From assembly GCA_036556425.1 (NCBI GenBank), contig DATBJJ010000169.1:31464-95463 (forward strand): 64,000 nt of DNA, written 5' to 3'. Position numbers and translations under genes: made by a program. Below the pieces are notes generated by a model. That model made no database searches. It was given only the letters and a program-made list of their open reading frames with translations, and was not told where the DNA came from. Within the stretch, counting starts at the first letter, position 1; every line of letters starts with the position of its first letter. This DNA comes from DATBJJ01 sp036556425 (GTDB taxonomy: Bacteria; Acidobacteriota; Vicinamibacteria; Vicinamibacterales; 2-12-FULL-66-21). Below are positions 40,699 through 49,880 of this stretch, piece after piece.

Positions 40699-40718
40699 CT
40701 TCCGCCCGAAGGCGGAAG
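40699..40718 (+). terminator. Hairpin after truA
   Basis: A perfect 8-bp stem (40699-40706 with 40711-40718) has a CGAA tetraloop and begins two bases after the truA stop. No T-run follows. Position suggests a terminator or RNA end-stabiliser; a GC-rich repeat (ggcttccggcttccgg) follows 35 bases later. Confidence 0.5.
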
Positions 40719-40766
40719 CCGCGCAACGTTAGTTGAGTATTCCCGTGGCTTCCGGCTTCCGGCAGG

Positions 40767-41792
40767 CTACTGGATGCGAATGATTCGTACGTTCGAGACC
40801 GGCGCGGGCGGCGTACCGCGCCCCCATCCGAGCTCGATGACCTCGAAATCGTCGGCCGTCAGCGAATGGAACGCGGGATTGAGGACATCGTTGTTCCAGC
40901 GTGCGTCCATCGTGCCCTGGATGTACATGTCCGATCCGTTGTCAGCGAGGATCAACCCGTACCGCTTCAGCGCGCGAAAGATCTTCTGCACCTCAGGCGG
41001 ATAGCTGGAGATGTCGCGCGACGCGCGCATGCGGAGGCGCGTGCCGAGCGGCGGAGCGCCGGCGGTAGATCCGGCGCGATGCGACGCCGGCCACACGTAG
41101 CCGTTGGTCGAGCGCGTCGAGAAGCGGAACGCGTGCGTGATCTCGTTCGGTCCCGCGACTTCGTCGTAGCGAATCAAACCTGGAAAGATCGCGAGGCCCG
41201 CTGCATCGGCCGACGTCCACGTCTCCGGCCGGCGCCCGTTGCTGTTGAGATCGAAGATAGCGCCGGAGCCCGCCTCCCATCGTCCGTTGGTCGCGCTCCA
41301 TTGCGTCGCAAACAGCTCGTAGAGCAGCCAGCGATCGCGATCGATCATCAGCAGATGACGATCGCCCGATCCGCCGCCGCCGGGAACGTCCCCTTCGATG
41401 TAGTGCGGCTGCGTCCTCGCTTCGTCCGGAATTGGATATCCCAGAAGTCCCGGGATGCCGGTGTCGCTCTCATCGTCATAGTCGAACGTCACCGTCACGC
41501 GCGGTTGGGATCCGTCGACGACGACGTACGGAATTCCGTACGGCGGAGGACCGAAGTCAGGATGCACGCGGCGCGTCGCCGTCGGATTCGACGGCGTGCG
41601 ATTGCTGATCCAGTTGATGAACGCTGCGGACTGTTGATCGAGGGGCGCGTTGCTCACGTCGAGGTTCCACCAGTTCGTCGTGGGGAACACCTGCCGCCCA
41701 GTCAGATCCTCCAGCAGCACCGGCGCGGCGTACACCACCGCAACGGCGGCGCAGACGAGGACGAGCGAAGCGAGCCATGAGCGCGCGCGCAC
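40767..41792 (-). CDS. Exported protein of unknown function
   Basis: A 341-residue protein with a signal peptide (SWLASLVLVCAAVAVVYA). The mature protein has a run of conserved-looking aromatic and Asp motifs: FPTTNWWNLDVSNAP, HPDFGPPPYGIPYVVVDG, MIDRDRWLLYELFATQW, GLIRYDEVAGPNEITHAFRF, ALKRYGLILADNGSDMYIQG and DARWNNDVL. Proteins with the last two blocks occur in soil bacteria but I know no assigned function. No catalytic motif can be named. GTG is the most upstream start and has no Shine-Dalgarno sequence. It is monocistronic and converges on truA. Confidence 0.82.
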   Translation of the reverse strand: MRARSWLASLVLVCAAVAVVYAAPVLLEDLTGRQVFPTTNWWNLDVSNAPLDQQSAAFINWISNRTPSNPTATRRVHPDFGPPPYGIPYVVVDGSQPRVTVTFDYDDESDTGIPGLLGYPIPDEARTQPHYIEGDVPGGGGSGDRHLLMIDRDRWLLYELFATQWSATNGRWEAGSGAIFDLNSNGRRPETWTSADAAGLAIFPGLIRYDEVAGPNEITHAFRFSTRSTNGYVWPASHRAGSTAGAPPLGTRLRMRASRDISSYPPEVQKIFRALKRYGLILADNGSDMYIQGTMDARWNNDVLNPAFHSLTADDFEVIELGWGRGTPPAPVSNVRIIRIQ

Positions 41793-41937
41793 GGCGTGAG
41801 CCGTTTCATCCCTCGTGCCGGGTGATCAGTTTAGCCTTAAATATCCTGATTTCAGTGGTTTATGAGCAGGTTACAGAAGTGGAGTGAATACGGCTCAGTG
41901 TCCGATCCTGTCGTCGCTCGCCGCATGTCTGTAATTG

Positions 41938-42387
41938 CTACGTGGAGGGTTCTCCGATGTCCTCGTTCCACAAAGCCGGATGCGCGCGGATGAACTCCTT
42001 CATCAACCGGATGCACGTCTCGTCCTGGACGACGTCGACGACGACGCCGCGCGAGCGAAGGAGCGCTTCTTCACCGGTGAACGTGATGTTCTCGCCGACG
42101 ACGACGCGCGGAATGGCGTAGAGGAGAATCGCCCCGCTGCACATCGCGCAGGGCGAGAGCGTCGTGTAGATCACGGATTCGCGATACACGGACGCCGGCT
42201 GCCGGCCCGCATTCTCGAGCGCATCCATCTCGCCGTGCCTGATCGCGCTGCCCTGCTGCACGCGGCGATTGTGGCCGCGCCCGATGATCCTCCCACCGTG
42301 AACGAGCACCGATCCGATCGGAATGCCGCCTTCGCGCAGGCCTTGCTCGGCCTCTTCGATGGCGGCTTGCATGAACGGATCGGGCAT
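41938..42387 (-). CDS. Nucleoside/cytosine deaminase (Fcy1-like)
   Basis: A 149-residue zinc deaminase of the cytidine-deaminase superfamily. The zinc/catalytic motif is HGEMDALEN (His and Glu) plus SPCAMCSGAILLYAI (two Cys). The HGE variant and overall length match the yeast Fcy1 cytosine deaminase type more closely than TadA, which usually has HAE. It may deaminate cytosine or a related base. The ATG at 42387 gives the proper N-terminus; the upstream extension belongs to the ADOP gene tail in another frame. It lies seven bases after the ADOP stop on the same strand, so it is probably the last gene of that operon. Confidence 0.87.
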   Translation of the reverse strand: MPDPFMQAAIEEAEQGLREGGIPIGSVLVHGGRIIGRGHNRRVQQGSAIRHGEMDALENAGRQPASVYRESVIYTTLSPCAMCSGAILLYAIPRVVVGENITFTGEEALLRSRGVVVDVVQDETCIRLMKEFIRAHPALWNEDIGEPST

Positions 42388-42394
42388 CGGCCGG

Positions 42395-45043
42395 CTATTC
42401 GACGCGGAGCGCAACCGCCGGATCGACGCGCAGCACGCGGCGTGCGGGAATGTAGCACGCCACGAGCGCGACGATCGTGACGGCAAGCCCCATGACCGCG
42501 TACGTCATGGGATCGTGCGGCTTCACCTCGAACAGCATGTTCGACATGAACCGCGACAGCCAAATCGCGGCGGCGAGACCGACGACGGCGCCGGCGACGA
42601 CCGGGCGCATGCCGACGAGCACGGCCGATCGCAGCACGTCGCCGTGCTCGGCGCCGAGCGCGAGCCGCACACCGATCTCCGACGTCCGGCGCGCAACGGA
42701 GTACGCGAGGATGCCGTATACGCCGGCGAGCGCGAGCACGAGCGCGAGCCCGGCGAACGCCGCCAACAGCCACATCGTGAGCCGCCGCGTCACGAGCGAT
42801 CCAGACACGATCTCGTCGAGCGTCCGGATGTTCGACACCGGGAGATTCGGATCGACGCTCTTGACGGTCGTCCGCACTGCGGCCACCAGATTAAGTGGAG
42901 GCTCGACCGTGTGCAGTACGATTTGCAGCGTCGTGGCATCCATCGCGCCGCCCGCAGGGAAGTACACCGCGAGCGTGGGATCCGACTCGAGGCCGCGCTC
43001 GCGCATGTCGCTCACCACGCCGATCACTTCCGCCTGCCTGTTGCCCTGCCCCTTCCAGAGAATCGCCGTCTTGCCGATCGCGTTTTCACCGGGCCACAGC
43101 AAATCGGCAGCGCGCTTGCTGATGACCGCACGCCACGGCTTCGCGATGATGTCCTGGCTCGTGAACTCTCGGCCGGCAATCAGTCGAAGACCCATCGCCT
43201 TGAAATAGTCTGGCGTGACGACGCGCCACGTCGCCCATGGCACCGGCGCGCCGGGCGTATCGGGTTTGTCGGCTGCGGCGAAGCCCAGGCCGACGCTCCC
43301 TCTCGAGAGAGGCCGCACGTTCACGGCCGCCGCTGCCGCAATGGCGGGCAGCTCCTTCAATCGCGCAAGGATGTCCTCGTTGATTTGCGTCAAGCGCGGC
43401 GATCCGTACGACGACGGAATACTGACCGTCACGATCAGCCTGTTCTCGGTCGTGAAGCCGCGATCGACGGAGAGCACGCCGATGAGGCTGCGAACGAGGA
43501 GCCCCGCGCCGACGAGCAGGAGCAGCGCCAGCGCGACCTGGGCCGTCACGAACACGTTGCGGAGCCGCGTCTGGCTGCGATCGCCGGCCGAGCCGCGCGC
43601 GCCGTGCCGCAGCGCGCCGATGATGTTCCCCATCGGCGTGCGGAGCGCGGGCACGAGTCCCGTCACGAGCCCGACGATGAGCGCGGCGGCTGCGGAGACC
43701 GCGAGCACCGAGAGGTTGAGCGAGGCGTCGGCCAGACGCGGCACCGTTCCGGGCGGCAGCACCTGCAGCCCGCGCAGCATCCACGTCGCGAGCACCCAGC
43801 CAACGATCGTTCCAAAGACGCTGTAGACGAGCGACTCGGTGAGGCGCTCGCGAACGAGATCCGCGCGGCTCGCGCCGAGAGCGGAGCGGACGGCATTCTC
43901 GCGCGCCCGCGCGGACGCGCGCACCAGCAGCAGATTCGTGACGTTGAGACAGGCGATCACGAGCAGCAGGCCGACGGCACCGAGCAGAATCCACAGCGTC
44001 CGCCGCACCTGGTTACTGGCGATCCACGTGTCGGACGGCGTCAGGATCGTCGTGAGTCCCTTGTTGGTTTCCGGGTAGTCACGCTCGAGCGTCTTCGAGA
44101 TCGCCGCGAGATCCGCGCGGGCCGCATCGATCGAGACCCCGGCGCGCAACCGAGCGACGCCCGAGTACTCGAAGCTGCCCCGATTCGGCTTCGGGCGGCG
44201 CTCGAACGGCACGAAGACCTGAGCGACGTCGAGCCACGGCGTCCCGGGCGGCAGCACACCGATCACGACGTACGGACGAGTGTCGAGCGTCACGACTCGA
44301 CCGACGATGCCGGCGTCGCGCGCAAACTGCTCGCTCCAGAACCGGTGCGAGAGAAGTACCAGCCGCTCGCCGCGGCCCGGCTGATCCTCTCCCTTCTCGA
44401 AGACGCGGCCGAGGATCGGCCTGACTCCGAGCGCGCGGAAAAAGCCGGTCGTCACTTCGCCGGCGGACACGCGCTGCGCCTCGGCCATGCCGGTCAGCGT
44501 GAAACTTTCGAAGGAAAGAATCCCGAAGTCCTCGAGGGTGCGATTTCGATCGTGCAGATCCCAGAAATTCGCCTCGGTCAGAGTGATGCTCGTCCATCCT
44601 CGGTCGGGAAGCGAACCGGACACCTCGACGATCCGATCGGACTCGGGGAACGGCAGCGGCCTCAACAGCACGCCGTACACGACGCTGAAGATCGCAGTGG
44701 TCGCGCCGATGCCAAGCGCGAGCATCAGCACGATTGCCGACGAGAGCATCGGCTGACTTCGCATGAGCCGCAGCGTGCCTCGGATGTCGTGGACGATCAC
44801 AGCAGTCCTCCCCGTATCCCGATCAGATTTCCGTCGCAAGGTCACTTGTTGCCAGCGCGCGCGCATCGCAAATCCCAAGAGATCGAGCAGCCCCCTCAGA
44901 CACGAGAGACGCTGGCCCCACGCCGTTCTGCGTTGACGCTCGCGCTCGACGCACTCGGCGAAGAGCTCCTGCATGTCGGCGCCGTACTCATGGCGCACGT
45001 CGCGCGGACACAAGTGAAGCACGAGGCGATACAACGCGCGCAT
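42395..45043 (-). CDS. ADOP-family ABC transporter permease (MacB/FtsX-like)
   Basis: An 882-residue duplicated permease. The N-terminal cytosolic part (LVLHLCPRDVRHEYGADMQELF) is the other common ADOP lead-in. Two MacB modules follow, each with an N-terminal helix (SAIVLMLALGIGATTAIFSVVYGVLLRP), a periplasmic domain and FtsX helices (TLWILLGAVGLLLVIACLNVTNLLL; and the C-terminal AGLALVLALAGVYGILAY with VARRTSEIGVRLALGAEHGDV). No ATPase gene is nearby. It is 19 bases downstream of its PadR regulator and seven bases before the cytosine deaminase. Substrate unknown. Confidence 0.93.
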   Translation of the reverse strand: MRALYRLVLHLCPRDVRHEYGADMQELFAECVERERQRRTAWGQRLSCLRGLLDLLGFAMRARWQQVTLRRKSDRDTGRTAVIVHDIRGTLRLMRSQPMLSSAIVLMLALGIGATTAIFSVVYGVLLRPLPFPESDRIVEVSGSLPDRGWTSITLTEANFWDLHDRNRTLEDFGILSFESFTLTGMAEAQRVSAGEVTTGFFRALGVRPILGRVFEKGEDQPGRGERLVLLSHRFWSEQFARDAGIVGRVVTLDTRPYVVIGVLPPGTPWLDVAQVFVPFERRPKPNRGSFEYSGVARLRAGVSIDAARADLAAISKTLERDYPETNKGLTTILTPSDTWIASNQVRRTLWILLGAVGLLLVIACLNVTNLLLVRASARARENAVRSALGASRADLVRERLTESLVYSVFGTIVGWVLATWMLRGLQVLPPGTVPRLADASLNLSVLAVSAAAALIVGLVTGLVPALRTPMGNIIGALRHGARGSAGDRSQTRLRNVFVTAQVALALLLLVGAGLLVRSLIGVLSVDRGFTTENRLIVTVSIPSSYGSPRLTQINEDILARLKELPAIAAAAAVNVRPLSRGSVGLGFAAADKPDTPGAPVPWATWRVVTPDYFKAMGLRLIAGREFTSQDIIAKPWRAVISKRAADLLWPGENAIGKTAILWKGQGNRQAEVIGVVSDMRERGLESDPTLAVYFPAGGAMDATTLQIVLHTVEPPLNLVAAVRTTVKSVDPNLPVSNIRTLDEIVSGSLVTRRLTMWLLAAFAGLALVLALAGVYGILAYSVARRTSEIGVRLALGAEHGDVLRSAVLVGMRPVVAGAVVGLAAAIWLSRFMSNMLFEVKPHDPMTYAVMGLAVTIVALVACYIPARRVLRVDPAVALRVE

Positions 45044-45062
45044 GATCTCCGTGATCCGACTC

Positions 45063-45413
45063 CTACGTGGTCCCCGGCCGTTTGATGAGCCGCTTGGCTC
45101 TCGCGTCGTCGACGAACCGCGCGAATCGCGCGGCTTCCGCGGCGCACGTCCGCCGCCCGTACGGCGTGATGCGGTAGAAGCGCGGACGACCTCCGCCCGA
45201 CTCGAAGCCCGCGGGCGCGGCGCTCTCGATCACCATCCCTGCGTCGACCATCTTCTTCAGCGCGCCGTACAGCTTTCCCGGCCAGAGGTGCATCTGGCCC
45301 TCGGTTCGATCGAACACGTCCTTCGTGATCGCGAGACCGTGAAGGTCCTTGTCCGCGAGGGCGAGGAGGATCTGAAACCAGTGAGGCGCAAGCGGCCGAT
45401 TGCTGGAAGCCAT
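45063..45413 (-). CDS. PadR-family transcriptional regulator
   Basis: A 116-residue winged-helix protein: HWFQILLALADKDLHGLAITKDVF, GQMHLWPGKLYGALKKMVDAGMV and GGRPRFYRITPYGRR cover the helix-turn-helix and wing. It should repress its own promoter, where two GTATATAC boxes overlap the -35/-10 region. It controls the ADOP permease 19 bases downstream. It is only distantly similar to the other PadR in this window. The ATG has no Shine-Dalgarno sequence, consistent with a very short leader. Confidence 0.93.
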   Translation of the reverse strand: MASSNRPLAPHWFQILLALADKDLHGLAITKDVFDRTEGQMHLWPGKLYGALKKMVDAGMVIESAAPAGFESGGGRPRFYRITPYGRRTCAAEAARFARFVDDARAKRLIKRPGTT

Positions 45414-45425
45414 GTCTATCGCGGA

Positions 45426-45453
45426 AGTATATACAGGATCGTATATACGTCAA
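45426..45453 (-). promoter_or_regulatory. Promoter with paired GTATATAC operator boxes
   Basis: On the minus strand, -35 TTGACG (45453-45448) and -10 TATACT (45431-45426) are 16 bp apart. Two copies of the palindrome GTATATAC (45427-45434 and 45441-45448) lie across the spacer and -10. Their centres are 14 bp apart, fitting one PadR dimer or two on one face of the helix. The start codon is 12 bases past the -10, so the leader would be about six bases. Confidence 0.75.
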
Positions 45454-45604
45454 ACCTTTGTCTTTCGTTCGGACGAAACGAACGCTCGCGCCCAGCCTCC
45501 GAGCGTCCGGATCACGCGCTACACAAAGCCGGATCGCGTCGCCGGCACTCACGGCATCGCGCGAAGAATCGCGAGCGGCCGCGCGGCCAGACCCTTGCTT
45601 GACG

Positions 45605-45639
45605 CGGATCGCGCGGATCGACACGGATCGCGCGGATCG
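45605..45639. repeat. Quasi-repeat of cggatcg units
   Basis: Four copies of CGGATCG occur at 9-, 10- and 9-bp spacing. The unit resembles the 9-bp array at 60585-60676 read on the opposite strand. Confidence 0.65.
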
Positions 45640-45734
45640 GAGCGGTTCCGCGTCGATCGCAAGATCCAGCGGCTCGCACGTTCTGTGTACATGCCGACGC
45701 TTGTACGACAAGTGAGACACCTGGGAGGGGGCTC

Positions 45735-47645
45735 ATGTCCACGATGGTGACGATGTCACGGATGCGCGCCGGGATCGCGGCGGCCTTGCTCTTGGCCGTC
45801 GCGTGGCCCGCGCGCGCGCAGGAGCCGGCACGAACCGACGGATGGGTCGTGCTGGCGCTCAACGAATATCGCGAGCTTCGCGCGAGAGCGTTTCCGACGG
45901 TTCCGGATCCGCTTCCACCTCCGGTCGATGCCACGCTGACGCGCATCGACTACGAGCTGCGCGTGAACGGCGACACGGTGACCGGCGAAGCCCGGTTGAC
46001 GATCGACGTGCTGAAGCAGGGGTGGGTCAGCCTGCAGATGCCGGCGGGGCTCTTGGTGCGCAGCGCACGGCTCGAGGGACGGCCGACGGCGCTCCTCGAC
46101 GGCAAACCGCCGCGCGTGCTCGTCTCGCGCGCCGGCCGCTCGACGCTGGCGCTCGACATCGTCGTGCCGATCGAATCCGCAAGCGGGATCGAATCGATGA
46201 CGCTTCCTTCGTCCGCATCAGCGCTGTCGGCGGTGACGCTGATCGTGCCGCGGACCGGGATCGATCTCAGCGTGAGCGGCGGCTTCGTCGCGGAGCAAAC
46301 GGAAGCAAACGCGGAGAACCGATGGGTGGTCTTCGGATCGCCGGGCCGGACGCTGCGATTCTCGTGGAAGCGGAAGGTCGACGACCGTCGATCGACGATG
46401 CCGCTGCGCGCGAAGGCGCGTATCACGGAGCTCGTCGCGCTCGGCGAAGATGCGAGCCCGGTCACCGCGAGCGTCAACATCGAAGTCGTTCAAGGGCTGG
46501 CGCGGGACGTCGTGCTGACGATTCCCGATGGTGTGTCGGTGAATCAGGTCACCGGCGTGACGGTCGCCGACTGGAAACACGAGGCGGGAACGCTGACCGT
46601 GTCGTTCCTCGAGCCGATCGCGGCATCCACGTCGATCGTCGTGTCCGCGGAAACGCGCGCACCGCGCGAGGGATCGATCGCCATTCCGATCATCCGCATG
46701 CCGGCGGCGGAGCGGGAGATCGGCGGCATCGCGGTCGACGTGATCGGTGCCGGCGAAATCACCGAACGTCATCCGCGAGGCGTCGATCCCGCCGATCCGG
46801 CCGATCTCGGCGACATCCTCGAAGGGCGCGAGTCGCCGTCGATGGTCGCGTTCGGGTTCAAGCCGCTCGCGGGAAACGTCCCGCGCGCGCTGACGGTGAG
46901 CGTCTCGCGCTACACGCCGCAGGCGGTCCTCGTCGCGAACGTCGAGGAGGCGCGCTACGAGGCGCTCGCGGGTGAAGACGGCAAGCTGCTCGTTCGCGCG
47001 CGCTACGCCGTACGGAACAACCAGCGCGCATTCCTCGCGCTGAAGCTGCCGCAGGGATCCGTCCTGTGGAGCGCGGCGCTCGCGGGACGGCCGATTCGTC
47101 CGGGGCTCGCGGCCGACGGCGGCTACCTGCTGCCGCTCGTCAAAGGCCGCGCGGGCGAGACCGCACCCACCTTCTCGGTCGAGCTCGTCTATCTCCAGCG
47201 CACCACGGCGTGGACCGAAAGAGGCGACGCGCGGCTCGAGCTGCCGGCGGTCGATCTTCCAGTCTCGCGCACGGGATTGACCTTCAAGCATTCGCCGCGC
47301 TTCGCGGTGGAGCCGCTGCCCGGCGCCTTCCGCGCCGAGTCGCCGCACGAGCCATGGAGCGCTGTGCTGCGCATGAACGAAGCCGAGGGCGCGATGCCTG
47401 CGGCCGTCGCTGGAGGAATGCCACCGGCGGCACCAGCGCAGGCTGCCAGGGATCAGGACGCGGCGAACGCGAAGGCGCTCGTCGATCGATTCCGCAAGGA
47501 CATGGGCCGCACGTCGGCCGGCACGATTCCCGTTCATGTGACGGTCCCGAACATCGGACCGTCGTTCTTCGTCGCGGCGGAGCTGACGGCGGAGTCGCAC
47601 GCGCCGGCGCTCGATGTTCGCTACAAACGCGTGAGCGAGAGGTGA
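45735..47645 (+). CDS. Large exported protein, paralogue of next gene, unknown function
   Basis: A 636-residue protein with signal peptide (RAGIAAALLLAVAWPARAQ). The mature protein is beta-rich throughout with no membrane segment. Blocks shared with the next gene include an N-terminal Tyr-containing segment (LALNEYRELRARAF), LTRIDYELRVNG, a mid-protein FLALKLPQGSVLWSAALAG, LPLVKGRAG followed by FSVELVYL, and a C-terminal IPVHVTVPNIGPSFFVAAEL that closes with RYKR. The ATG has GGGAGGGGG before it. I do not recognise a known family or active site. It may be a surface or periplasmic scaffold working together with the second protein. Confidence 0.8.
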   Translation: MSTMVTMSRMRAGIAAALLLAVAWPARAQEPARTDGWVVLALNEYRELRARAFPTVPDPLPPPVDATLTRIDYELRVNGDTVTGEARLTIDVLKQGWVSLQMPAGLLVRSARLEGRPTALLDGKPPRVLVSRAGRSTLALDIVVPIESASGIESMTLPSSASALSAVTLIVPRTGIDLSVSGGFVAEQTEANAENRWVVFGSPGRTLRFSWKRKVDDRRSTMPLRAKARITELVALGEDASPVTASVNIEVVQGLARDVVLTIPDGVSVNQVTGVTVADWKHEAGTLTVSFLEPIAASTSIVVSAETRAPREGSIAIPIIRMPAAEREIGGIAVDVIGAGEITERHPRGVDPADPADLGDILEGRESPSMVAFGFKPLAGNVPRALTVSVSRYTPQAVLVANVEEARYEALAGEDGKLLVRARYAVRNNQRAFLALKLPQGSVLWSAALAGRPIRPGLAADGGYLLPLVKGRAGETAPTFSVELVYLQRTTAWTERGDARLELPAVDLPVSRTGLTFKHSPRFAVEPLPGAFRAESPHEPWSAVLRMNEAEGAMPAAVAGGMPPAAPAQAARDQDAANAKALVDRFRKDMGRTSAGTIPVHVTVPNIGPSFFVAAELTAESHAPALDVRYKRVSER

Positions 47646-47648
47646 GCC

Positions 47649-49880
47649 ATGGATAGAACATTGAGAAGCGTCACGACGTTCGCCGTTGCGCTCATCGTGG
47701 CGCTCGCATCGGGCACGACGCAGGCCCAGGAGCGCGGGCCGGCCGGCACGGTCACCCTGTCGCGGCCCGACTACGATCGACTTCTCGATCTCGCCAGCCG
47801 CCGGCCGGGTCCGCCCGATCGGGCCCCGGTGCCCGCGGCGCTCACTCGCGCCGACATTCGCGCGCGCATCGCCAACGGCGCGGTGCGCGCGACGATGACG
47901 GTGGACGGCGAAGTGTTTCAGACGGGAGCGGTGAAGGTTCCGCTCATCACGAACGCGACGCTGCTCGATGCGCGCATGGCGGATCGGCCGCTGCCGCTCG
48001 TGGCGGAGGGCAACTCGCACGTCGCGGTCGTGTCAGGTCCCGCGACGTTCTCCGCGACGCTCGAGTGGGGATCTGCGATCACATCCACGCCGGGGCGCGG
48101 ATCGTTCGTGCTGCCGGTGCCTCCATCCGGAAGCGCGACGGCGACCTTCGACGTGCCCGGCGACCAGTCCGATCTGCGCGTGTTGCCGGGGCTCGTGCTG
48201 CGGCGCACGTCCGCGGCGGGACGGACGATCGTCGAGGCCACGTTGGTGCCAGGATCGTCGACGCAAGTCTGGTGGTCCTCTCGGGAGACGGGGCCCGCGG
48301 CCGCGCCGCGCGACGCCCGCCTGCTCTCCGACGTGAAATCGCTCGTCACGATCGGCGACGCGGATCTCCGCCTCGTCTCGCTCGTCGACGTGACGATCGT
48401 TCAGGGTGAACCCACCGAGATCGAGGTGCGGATTCCCGCGGGGTACGAGCTTGCGGGCGTCACCGGCGGATCGCTCGATCGCCACGAGCAGCAAGGCGAT
48501 CGCGTCGTGCTCACGGTGTCGGCGGCGGCCGCACGGCGACGGCATCAGTTCCTGCTGAGTCTCGAGCGTCCGAGCGCCGGAGGGTCGTTCAAGCTCGAGA
48601 CGGCGTTCCCCACCGTTCCGGCCGCGCAGCGTGAGACGGGCGAGATCGCGATCGAGGGCGTCGGCACGCTCGAGATCCAATCGCCGGAGAATCCGGCGCT
48701 TCGGCGCATGGACGTTCGCGAAGTCGATCAGGCGTTGACGTCCGTCGCGCGGCAGTCGCTCCTGTCGGCGTATCGCTATCAACGATCCGCCGCGGGCGTC
48801 CCGTCGCTCGCGCTCGACGTCACGCGCTTTCCCGATGCGGCCGTGCTCGCCGCAATCGCCGAGCGCGCCGTCGCGACCACGCTCGTCACGACGGAAGGCC
48901 GCATGCTGACGGAAGTCTCGTTGTGGCTTCGCAACCGCGCGCAGCCCTTCATGAAAGTCTCGCTGCCCGCGGGCGCGACCATGCTGTCGGTCGACGTCGC
49001 GGGGTCGCCCGCGAAGCCGGCGGAAGGCAGCGACGGCATGCGCGTCCCGCTGCTTCGTCCGGGATTCCGTCCCGAGGGTCCGTACTCCGTCTCGTTCGTG
49101 TATCTGCACGCGGGGCCGGCGTTCGCGAAGAAGGGCGACATGCAGCTCACGCTTCCGCGCATGGACGTTCCCGTCAGCGTCGTCGAATGGGAGGTGTTCG
49201 TGCCGGATCGGTATCGCGCCGATCGTTTCGCGGGCACGGCGATCGCGGCGGATCTGATCGACAAGCTCGCGCTCACCGTTTCGAGCGACGTGATGGATGC
49301 GATCAACGCGTCGGCGGTCGCCGTCAACGGACAGATTGTCGGCCGCGTTGTCGACGAGCACGGCGGCGTGGTGCCCGGCGCGACGATCGTCGCGGAGGTC
49401 TCGGGCCAGAGGCAGACGGCCGTCAGCGGCGCGGACGGCCGCTACACGATCTCGAACCTGCCGTCGGGGCCGATGTCGGTGACGAGCCAACTGCCAGGCT
49501 TCAAGACCGCGCAGCGGTCGCTCGTCTACGATTCGCGGCCGCGTCAGGTCGATTTTCAGATGGCCGTCGGCGGCGTCAGCGAGTCGGTCACGGTGACGGC
49601 GGAGGCGCCGCTCGTGAACACGATGACGGCCGAGCGAAGCGAGACGTTCGCGTTCACCGCGCCGAATGCCGGGGTCAACAACATGCGCGCACGCGACGAG
49701 GCGCAGCGGCGCGCGCAAGCGCAGGAGCCGTCGATGAACGTGCAGAGCCTGCAGCGGCGCGCGTCAGGCGTGCTGCCCGTGCGCATCGACGTTCCGCGCG
49801 CGGGATCGTCTCACCGGTTCGTGAAGCCGCTCGTCATCGACGAGGAGACGGTCGTGAGCTTCCGTTACAAGCGGAGATAG
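47649..49880 (+). CDS. Large exported paralogue with inserted carboxypeptidase-regulatory-like domain
   Basis: A 743-residue protein, signal peptide SVTTFAVALIVALASGTTQAQ. Residues 1-540 follow the same block order as the upstream protein: LSRPDYDRLLDLA, LTRADIRARI, FMKVSLPAGATMLSVDVAG, VPLLRPGFRPEGPYSVSFVYL. At about 560-645 a carboxypeptidase-regulatory-like domain is added (AVNGQIVGRVVDEHGG, PGATIVAEV, DGRYTISNLPSGPMSV), as in TonB receptors, followed by SESVTVTAEAPLVNT. The C-terminus LPVRIDVPRAGSSHRFVKPL ends in RYKRR like its paralogue. Three bases separate the two genes. The role is unknown; the pair is clearly one functional unit. The stop directly abuts the convergent M16 gene. Confidence 0.82.
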   Translation: MDRTLRSVTTFAVALIVALASGTTQAQERGPAGTVTLSRPDYDRLLDLASRRPGPPDRAPVPAALTRADIRARIANGAVRATMTVDGEVFQTGAVKVPLITNATLLDARMADRPLPLVAEGNSHVAVVSGPATFSATLEWGSAITSTPGRGSFVLPVPPSGSATATFDVPGDQSDLRVLPGLVLRRTSAAGRTIVEATLVPGSSTQVWWSSRETGPAAAPRDARLLSDVKSLVTIGDADLRLVSLVDVTIVQGEPTEIEVRIPAGYELAGVTGGSLDRHEQQGDRVVLTVSAAAARRRHQFLLSLERPSAGGSFKLETAFPTVPAAQRETGEIAIEGVGTLEIQSPENPALRRMDVREVDQALTSVARQSLLSAYRYQRSAAGVPSLALDVTRFPDAAVLAAIAERAVATTLVTTEGRMLTEVSLWLRNRAQPFMKVSLPAGATMLSVDVAGSPAKPAEGSDGMRVPLLRPGFRPEGPYSVSFVYLHAGPAFAKKGDMQLTLPRMDVPVSVVEWEVFVPDRYRADRFAGTAIAADLIDKLALTVSSDVMDAINASAVAVNGQIVGRVVDEHGGVVPGATIVAEVSGQRQTAVSGADGRYTISNLPSGPMSVTSQLPGFKTAQRSLVYDSRPRQVDFQMAVGGVSESVTVTAEAPLVNTMTAERSETFAFTAPNAGVNNMRARDEAQRRAQAQEPSMNVQSLQRRASGVLPVRIDVPRAGSSHRFVKPLVIDEETVVSFRYKRR

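Larger units (their letters stand above)
45414..45734. other. Intergenic region between PadR gene and secreted paralogue pair
   Basis: This 321-base divergent gap holds the PadR promoter/operator (45426-45453) and a short 9-10 bp quasi-repeat array (45605-45639). The ribosome site GGGAGGGGG lies before the ATG at 45735. I see no additional gene and no clear promoter for the plus strand. Confidence 0.5.

Noticed and set aside
41793..41937. Search for tRNA or small RNA in this AT-richer gap
   Set aside because: No cloverleaf, CCA end or stable hairpin with T-run was found.
42323..45085. A 920-codon open frame on the plus strand opposite the second ADOP permease
   Set aside because: It is the mirror of a well-supported permease; its product is rich in Arg, His, Glu and Gln with no domain pattern. 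High GC in third codon positions leaves antisense frames open.
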